A program made the translations under genes and the position numbers. The notes under the pieces were generated by a model. The model had not been told where the DNA came from. It did not search any database and saw only the letters and a list, made by a program, of their open reading frames with translations. From Clytia hemisphaerica (Eukaryota; Cnidaria; Hydrozoa; Leptothecata; Clytiidae), in the NCBI GenBank assembly GCA_902728285.1, contig CACVBU010000165.1, positions 124,001 to 188,000 of the forward strand: a stretch of DNA of 64,000 nt, given 5' to 3'. Below, piece by piece: positions 56,893-64,000 of this stretch. Within the stretch, counting starts at the first letter, position 1, and each line of letters opens with the position of its first letter.

Positions 56893-59000
56893 TGTATGTT
56901 TTTATGTATACTTTTTTCGGTGACCGGTAATTTTTTAATTCCCCAACTCTAACTAGTTCGAGAGCTGTTGGCCTTTTTATTGAGTTATTTTTCTCATCGG
57001 ATTCTGACAAGGGGTGCAAAAGGTCGCGCAAGGTATAACCAACAGCCGAATTGCGCCGCATAGCGTCCTCGCAGCTTCGAATTGTCTAAAATGGTAGCTG
57101 AAGTAGCGAATGAGTAGATAAAGCAAACAAAGCGCCTGTCTGCCTGGATGCTGGAATATGAAGGAATTCCTGGAACGAATTCCCACAAATTTCTTTTACC
57201 TCGACTAGGTCTAGGCAGGGTAGTTGCATAGACTGTATCCTGAGACTGATTGGAATCGATTGCTGGCTAAATTTAACATGTTTCAGATGACCTTTACATG
57301 GGGAATATAGTGGTATATAGGTATATCATGGAGTTTTTATTTATTTTTTTTATAAATGGGGGGATGGCTACCATCATGTGTATGAGATCTGGCTAGAAAC
57401 TTGCATTTATAGTGGAGGCTAACATACATAGTCCTCAAATCATTGACCACCTGAACCTGAACCTGTAGTTCATTTGTTTTGAAATTTTGCTGCTTTGTTT
57501 TGATTGCGCAGCGATTGGTGGTCAGTCCATTTGACAGTAGTTTGTCAGTTTGATGGCGCGCTATCCACTGGTGCAAGTTACCTGACTTTACGGTAGTCAT
57601 TTAGATAGCTATACAAGTTTCTTTCCATGCCATTTTAGCCTTCGATGTTTTGTTCGATGTCGTCCATTGATTACATTCAATCTTGTTCGATTTAAACAGG
57701 AGAACCCGTCTGCGTATTTAGATCTGATGTATACTTGACGAGTCAGAGCTGTCAGTCCATTTTCAGACTCAAAAACAAAATAATAGCCTATTTTATTGCT
57801 GTGCTCACTTGCTGAAGAAAATTTTTTAGAATTTCAAGAATTTGTTCAGAAAGTGAGTGTGACCACTAGTCATAACGCTTTGAATAACATGTTTTGATTG
57901 GTAGATTTTTTGATTGACAGATTGTTTTGGATGGAAATTTGAAATTCAAATTCTCAGCTCTGACCATGCTATCCATTTCGCCATTTCGCCATCAGTATAT
58001 AAAAAAGAAATCATAGCATGGATCTCCAGGCTATGTTCAATTACGTTCAATGTCTTCAATCAAACCAATCGAATCTGAAAATTGTGGTAATAATCAATCG
58101 AGTTTCGATTGCGTTCGACAATCGAATTTCAATTGGTCGATTGCGTTTCATGTGTTTTGATTGGTTTGATCAATCGCGATTCCGTTCGATTGAGATCGTC
58201 TGGTTATATTGTATGTACATTTGATCGTAAATTGTCAAACGACTGATGGACTGTCTAACAAGAAGCAAGGACTCCATTTGTTGAACATTTGGGTTGGATC
58301 ATCAATCAATCAATTCATCAAAGGGTTAATCAATATTCAATCAATTCAATTGATGAATTAATCGATCAATCAATAAAGCACCCCTCAAACTCCTGATTTT
58401 GATTACCTATTAATTATCATAACCAATTGATATCCAATCCATAGATTGGTTATCAATTGGTCATTGATCGGAAAAAGTTATCAATTGTATCGAGTGGGAC
58501 AGTCTGGACTACTACCATCAGTTGGGGTTACTTTCATAAGCAAGGGGTCACTTTCATCAACTTTAAACGGCAGACCACTTTTAATGTTTTTCATTTTATT
58601 ATTTATATATGTTACATTGAATTGATGAGGAGAGTAACTTTTTGTAAATATAGAAAGTAAATTTTTATGGTCTGAAATTTCTATAAGAAAAAGAAAACAA
58701 AAAATGATTTACTTATATACAACTTGTTACATTTTATCTACATTCATTTAAAAGTTACAGACCAGAAAGGGACCGTCTACTATGCACTAAGGGGGTTGGT
58801 TGTGTTGTCTCAAAAGCGTATGTTTGCGTAAGGAAGTATAATGAAGTCATATGCACTGAAGAAAATACGAACTAGCAACTAACCATAACAATCCGTAATT
58901 AAAAACCCAAGTACACCATGGAAGAAAAACAAAAAACAAACTAACAGTAACAATAGCACAGAGAACTACAAAAGAAATGCACAAGACACAAAAGGAAGTA
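56893..59000. other. spacer with CAAT-rich low-complexity DNA, no gene recognised
   Basis: The right boundary of the Polinton is not visible here: no copy of the 47-bp array and no inverted match to its left side. 58020-58480 is rich in TCAATCAAT/GATTGGTT words. At 58515-58570 a segment (GGGGTTACTTTCATAAGCAA) resembles 20300-20330 next to the 19-bp minisatellite, suggesting a shared short transposon. Confidence 0.4.
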
Positions 59001-59004
59001 ATAA

Positions 59005-59225
59005 GCTGAAGACCGAAGTCCGAGATCAGGTGCGGTACCTCGAGTAAGCATCTCCTGCCACTCTAGAGTCACCCGTCAGCTTATCAGGAAGAGAAAGAAA
59101 ATAAAACATAGGCACAAAGTCTGACCATACAGTTAAGTACAGCAGAAAAGAAAAGTTTGAAAAGTCGGCCTAGAACCCGGTTCGGCGTCCCGTACCCGAG
59201 CGACCGCCTCAAAGAGGAGAGGAAG
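59005..59225 (-). repeat. possible tRNA-derived SINE, minus strand
   Basis: Read on the minus strand from about 59222: a TCGCTCGGGTACGG A-box-like word followed about 25 nt later by GGGTTCTAGGCC, a B-box-like word, then a non-tRNA body. GC-richer than its surroundings. Ends are unclear. Confidence 0.4.
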
Positions 59226-59261
59226 AAGAAATGACACAAAATCAATAACGAACAATATTAA

Positions 59262-59395
59262 ATTGAAAAAAAAAAAAAATATTGAATAAATAAATAAAAA
59301 AAATAAAAAATAAATAAAATAAAATAAAATAAAAAGAAATAATAATAATATAAAATAAATAAACAAAATAAAGTAAAGTTAAAATGAAATAAACG
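59262..59395. repeat. A/AATAAA-rich low-complexity tract
   Basis: Runs of A, AAATAAAT and AATAATAATA over about 130 bp with almost no G or C. It produces the Phe/Ile/Tyr-rich open frames on the minus strand, which are not genes. Confidence 0.85.
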
Positions 59396-59486
59396 ACAAG
59401 TCCAATATTTTTTTGTAATTTTATAAGTAAATAAGGAAAACTCCCGAGAGCAGATTCATGCAAGGAAAAATAACAAAAATAATGCT

Positions 59487-61766
59487 TCAATTGATAAGCG
59501 ATGATGCAAATTTAACCGAATCTGCTGCAAATTTTTTCAAATCGTCATGTTTACCATAAGTTCTTTTTAAAATGTCTGTAATTTTTTGTGGATGGGCACC
59601 TTGATTCTTCATTCTGTCGATAACAGCTTTGGCAGACTTGATAAATGGTTCACATGTTGAACTTGCGCGACCAATTCTCAAAATTTCTGCACCAATGGTG
59701 GAATAAAAAATTTTAGAAGGCATGTTACTGCATTTAAAAGGCATCCTCACAATAGAAAAAGGAAAGCTGTCACGCTTGTCGTATAGTGAAGTATTGAAAA
59801 ATCTTCCCTGTATTGAAATATCTAAGTCAAAGAAAGATACTTGTGTGTCACCGTGTTCCTTCTTAAGTTCTAATTCAGAAGGGTAGTAGATATTTTTAAA
59901 GCATCGCTCAAATTCACCATCATCATTAATGGCCAAAAGATCGTCTATGAAGCGAAAGGTATGTCGAAACTTCCTGGCAATAAAAATATCTTCTTTTTTT
60001 ACCTTTTTGACATAAGCTGACTCGTAGTAATAAAGAAAAAGATTGGCCATGAATGGAGCTGGATCCGAACCCATGGGAATACCAATCTTCTGTCTATAAA
60101 CACGGTCTCCAAAAGTAAAAAAACAATTATCCATCAAGTATAACAGCTTCCTTAAAAGATTCTCTATAGTAAATATCACTCCATTTGGGGATGGTCGCGT
60201 CACCCATCTAGCACCAGACTTTGTTACAGACAACAGCTCTCGATCTCCCCCATTAAAACAAACATCAGTCAACTCGTTTAGAACAAACAACAACTTGTCA
60301 TGAGGGATTTTCGTGTACAGAGTAGAAAAATCAAAGGTGGAAATGCAACTAGCTTTACCTTTTTTATTCAATTTATTTAAACTTTTCAATACTTCTTGGT
60401 TGTTCTTAGGCTACGTCATATCTTCCTTCGTTTCGAGCGTAAAACTCCTACTCTTCGGGCTATGAGCACTGCTCTTGTTTTTAATATTGAAATTCTCCAG
60501 ATAAATCGCATGCGCACTGAGGTTTTAATGAAACAATAGAGAGTTTCGAAACCTAAGCCAATCAGCTGTGTTTTAAACATTCTTTTATTTAAAATCTCTA
60601 TTGATAAACATCTTTTTTAAATGTTGTCTATTATGTTTAAACCTATTAATAAGCAATTCCCGGTGGGGGTCACTAGTGGCCGCCTATAGCAGTGCTTATA
60701 GACCAAGAGTAAGGCCTAAAAGCCTGGATCTGTCTATTGTGTAGACTAGGTTGTTCTCAATAACCCAAAATGTTTTAACAGAAGAATAATAACAGCACTT
60801 CATGTTGTAATTTTCAATTTGATTGTAAAAGAGACGAAAAACTGAAGTTACTGCCTGGGAAAGTTGTTTAACTGAACAGCTAGGAGCTGCAATGATAAAG
60901 CGAAATTTCAGAGGGTTTTTATGCATTTTTGGTAGCCAATAGATATTGGGTAGTTTTTCATTTCCAACTGACACCTCTATCCCAAATTTATCTTTAAGGT
61001 CTTTTTTGTGTTTACAAATAATGGTTTTATCCTTTTTGCGTACAGATTTGTAAGTGTCAGAGCCTGTGCCATTGAGTCCTAATTCCCTTGCCAAAACTTC
61101 GGCATAAAATCTTTTGCAAATCAAGGAAATATTGCCAGAAGCCTTGTCAATGGGGGCAATAACAAATCTTTCTTGTAAATCTAGTAAACTTTTTCGACAA
61201 ATAGGGTCCCTCAATGTCTCTAGAACATGATCAAGTTTTAAAGTGGGAACAATTTGTTGTACTCTCTCGTCGATAGCTTTTACAATTTCCACTCTCCAAG
61301 CTCTAAGAACAACCTCATCTAAATGGTAACGCTCGCAGTAGGATTTAATGCATTTGTCAACACCTTTCAAAATTTCCATTTTAGCTGCTTCAAAATCTAG
61401 TTGTTTAGGTTCACGAAATTTAGGTCCACGAGAAAAAAGTTTACGTAATTTTTGATTGTCAATGATAGTTAAGTCACCTGTTATTATGTGATTATGAAAA
61501 GGATCTTTGAATTTGGAATCATTACATGAACAGGGAAGAATCGTAGGATCATTAAGAAATGACTTAACATCTAAAGTAGTGGAAAATTTGTTAAAATTAA
61601 AGATTCTAGAGCCAACAGGTTCTTTCAATGTATAAATGATGGTTGGTGTTTCAAAAGTTTTAGCTAAGAAAATGTAGGTACACACAAAAAAAATTTCACA
61701 GCCCTTTTTTTGCTTGTCAGAATTTTTTTGTTGAATGAAAAAGTACAACCAAGGGGGTAAAGCCAT
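59487..61766 (-). pseudogene. Penelope-like reverse transcriptase, interrupted by a MITE
   Basis: Minus strand, 5' part 61766-60757, 3' part 60397-59487. The N-terminal part has TIIYTLKEPVGSRIFNF, ITGDLTIIDNQKLRKL, ERFVIAPIDKASGN and IYWLPKMHKNPLKFRFI. The C-terminal part has STFDFSTLYTKIPHDKL (motif A), GIPMGSDPAPFMANLFLYYYE (motif B) and FRFIDDLLAINDDGEFE with catalytic FIDD (motif C), then FSIVRMPFKCSNMPSKIFYS. No GIY-YIG endonuclease follows the stop at 59487, so it belongs with endonuclease-lacking Penelope-like elements or is truncated. The two parts are in the same frame if the insert at 60406-60748 and one 8-bp target copy are discounted, so the insertion is probably what killed the ORF. 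Confidence 0.88.
60406..60748. mobile_element. hAT-like MITE in the Penelope-like reverse transcriptase
   Basis: GGTTGTTC is duplicated exactly at 60398-60405 and 60749-60756. The insert's ends TTAGGCTACGTCAT and GTAGACTA are weakly inverted (TAGGCTAC against TAGTCTAC). 343 bp, non-coding. The 8-bp duplication is the hAT hallmark. Confidence 0.8.
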
Positions 61767-62740
61767 ACGGACGGCTCCAAAAATCTGCTGTTTGAACTTA
61801 ATAAGTGTTAGTTATTCAGGAAAACTTTTCTTCGGATTTCCATGAAGCCCACGGCTAAGCCCAAGTAAAAAATTACTGCAAAGCTCGTATTCTCGGCTGC
61901 CGTATCATTATTAAACAGTAAAAATGGTAGATAAATGGCGAAGAGAGGTTTCTGCGAAGAGAATTGTGCGGGAAATTTTGTGGAATGGTGTCCTGTGTTC
62001 CTTCTAAACAACTATAATAATACATAATAATTTTCTAATCAGGGAAAGTTTTACTGACTGATGGAGATTGGAAACAAGACCAACAAAGACAATGATTTGA
62101 TTCCCTTTATTATTAAGCTGTTCTGTTAGAATCTTCAAAATCTTTATAGTTATAGTTCTTACCGTCGTTAGACAAATCATTCCCATTTTCTGCCAAACAT
62201 TCAAATGTTAAAATGGCCCAGAAAAATGCAAAGTTTTGGTATGTTGAAAAACGAACCAAGCTGGCACTATGTAATAAAAATGAGAATAACATTGTTTATT
62301 CCGCTTTTTTCACGGGGTCAGAATTTTAGTTGATTGACCAGCGTGGCTTATCTTGGTCGTTAGAATTTTTTCATTTGAAAGTTTGGCAAAACATTGGAAT
62401 GATTTGTCCAACGACGGTATTTTATAGCCTTTACCACATTTTGTATCAGGTTGAATATCATTGAGGGTAGTTGGTTTTCTAGAAACATATTTAGATGTAA
62501 TTGATCAAGAATGATTCGAAATTCCCCAACTTGGTAGTTAGTAACGAGTAATTAACTTTTATGACTTTTAGCTATTTTTAGTCTTGGGTGAGGGTTCAAT
62601 ATAAATACATCAAAGGTATGGAAGCTTGAATCAGTTGTAGGCTCTTCTCCATCGACTAAGGATGTCAAATAAAGTCGGAAAGGTCAAGATTATCAGACTG
62701 TCTGCCCATTAAGAAGTACCACAGAGTGTATCTTGTTGTG
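61767..62740. other. 5' flank of the Penelope-like element, no gene recognised
   Basis: AT-rich. Minus-strand ORFs at 61808-62011 and 62004-62204 show no recognisable similarity and no reverse transcriptase motifs. Confidence 0.35.
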
Positions 62741-62749
62741 ATTATAAAA

Positions 62750-63060
62750 ACCAGGTGAAACTTTTGAAAGAAAAATTAGAACTAATTGGAAATTGGAAAC
62801 ACTACTAGGAAAAGTTGCTGAATTAACGAAACATCTTGGCCGGGGTGATTGGCTTCAAGACTTCAGATTTCAAAAATGATGAAGAAAAAGTTTCATACAA
62901 TACATCTTTGCCAAAATTTCTATACAATCCCTTTAACACTTTTGATGAAGAGTAACCCCGAAGATATTTCAACACTTGATAAGGTTGTTGTAGTTGCTTG
63001 TGCTCTCACAATGAAGACTGATTATCAAAATAAGGTTAAACATTATAAGTGCTGCATGTG
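62750..63060 (+). pseudogene. faint remnant of a THAP/DDE4-type transposase
   Basis: Across two frames the plus strand reads DYKNQVKLLKEKLELI, then GFKTSDFKNDEEKVSYNTSL PKFLYN, followed by STLDKVVVVACALTMK in another frame. Order and spacing recall the coiled coil, the 'FKDDDEKVRFYTGLP' region and the following helix of THAP-linked DDE_Tnp_4 transposases. Several stops and shifts. This is a pattern judgement only. Confidence 0.25.
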
Positions 63061-64000
63061 AATTAATACAATATATGACATTACACTTTTTGTGTTATTG
63101 CTATCACATCTTCTAGGTTTGGATCTCTTTATATTATTGCAATATACAAGATAAACGTGGTCCTTTAGACCTGCTTATTATGACCAGTACTTACGTTATA
63201 TCTTCTCTATCAAGAGTCAGCGACAATGAGGCCTTTGGGAAGGCTGATACCCTTTCCACTTTATTTTAAAGTGGACCACTTTAATTTTAATTCTAAAGTG
63301 GATAATACAGACTATCTCAAAAAGAAAAATATCATTCAGAGAAACAAAAAAAAGAAGTTACTTTTGCGAATGAATTTCTTTTGGTGCTAGAACTTATTTA
63401 GAATACTAATTCTTTTAATCTTGGCAAGTATGAATTTTGGCGAACATGAGGCGTTAATATCAATTGTATCAAAATAACAGAAAAACTTTTTTTTTTTTAA
63501 TTTTTTAAAAGCGTGCGATGAGATAGTCTGGGGGATACCCAAGATAGATTTTAGTAGTTTATTTTTATTGATTTAATAATATTTTCAAAGTTTATACTCG
63601 TGACAGGGGGCATGAAGGTACTACATGACACTAACATAACACACACTACAAAGTGGTCTAGTTTTGAATATTGTCAAAAGCAGTACTGCAGGGTGGTATT
63701 TTTTAAACTTCACTTCACTATTAGAGACCGCCAAGATAGGGTATAAATTTCCCCTGTTCGTACTCGGTTCATCGATTGGCTGGTGGTGAGAAAAAATCTG
63801 AGGAAAAAACTTTTTGTTTCTTTTCCTGATGCTTTAATTTTTTACTCAATGTGAGGTTTAACATCATAGGTAATATTACAAGACCTTGTTAAGAGCTTTA
63901 GTTAGCTTTTATGTTAGCTTTATATTCAAGGTGGTGACAATTACATTTTTTACATTACATTTTTTCTTTGTATATAGGGACGAGATAACATGAATAGAAG
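63061..64000. other. window end, no gene recognised
   Basis: AT-rich, with repeated AAAGTGG/CCACTTT words at 63258-63303 and T/A runs near 63490. No exon or transposon end was recognised. Confidence 0.35.

Noticed and set aside
59133-59490. Phe/Ile/Tyr-rich ORFs suggesting membrane proteins
   Set aside because: They are the antisense reading of an AATAAA-rich low-complexity tract.

Overview
The window is animal nuclear DNA: AT-rich, with split genes, GT-AG introns of about 0.3 to 5 kb, AATAAA signals and a very dense load of transposons. The gene content (lysosomal beta-glucuronidase, a RILP-like Rab adaptor, Penelope-like, CR1/L2-like and Polinton elements) fits an invertebrate metazoan. 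A cnidarian is my best guess, but the sequence does not prove it. There is one ambiguous base, at 48938.

Layout. (1) 1245-16465 (+): the last eight exons of a beta-glucuronidase gene, with both catalytic glutamates. Its introns hold fold-back elements, MITEs, a LINE ORF1 fragment and a broken antisense LINE that is itself split by a hAT-like element. (2) 17996-29987 (+): a complete seven-exon RILP-like gene of 357 codons. Two MITEs end about 20 nt upstream of its internal acceptors. (3) 30-34.8 kb: an intergenic transposon field, including an odd 662-bp block of degenerate repeats flanked by 13-bp direct repeats. (4) 34841-40011 and 44827-48144: a segmental duplication carrying two paralogous three-exon genes for secreted proteins (288 and 290 aa) with a cysteine-rich first exon, a fibrinogen-like start and a C-terminal domain I do not recognise. 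Copy 1 has gained two insertions that account for 1784 of the 1853 bp length difference. One duplicated the exon 1 splice donor. The other is a three-level nest of transposons whose empty site survives in copy 2. (5) 48993-56892 (+): a Polinton/Maverick-type element with a 47-bp tandem array, a family B DNA polymerase broken by frameshifts, a tRNA-derived SINE, a membrane-anchored protein, a zinc-ribbon protein, an intact DDE integrase and a probably myristoylated repeat protein. Capsid, ATPase and protease genes are not visible. (6) 57-64 kb: low-complexity DNA, a Penelope-like reverse transcriptase on the minus strand split in frame by a hAT-like element with an 8-bp target duplication, and a faint transposase remnant.

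The cellular genes look functionally unrelated: lysosomal sugar hydrolysis, Rab and organelle traffic, and a secreted protein pair. The biology of the window is mostly the history of mobile DNA: insertions into introns, into other elements and onto splice sites, with a paralog that keeps the pre-insertion state.
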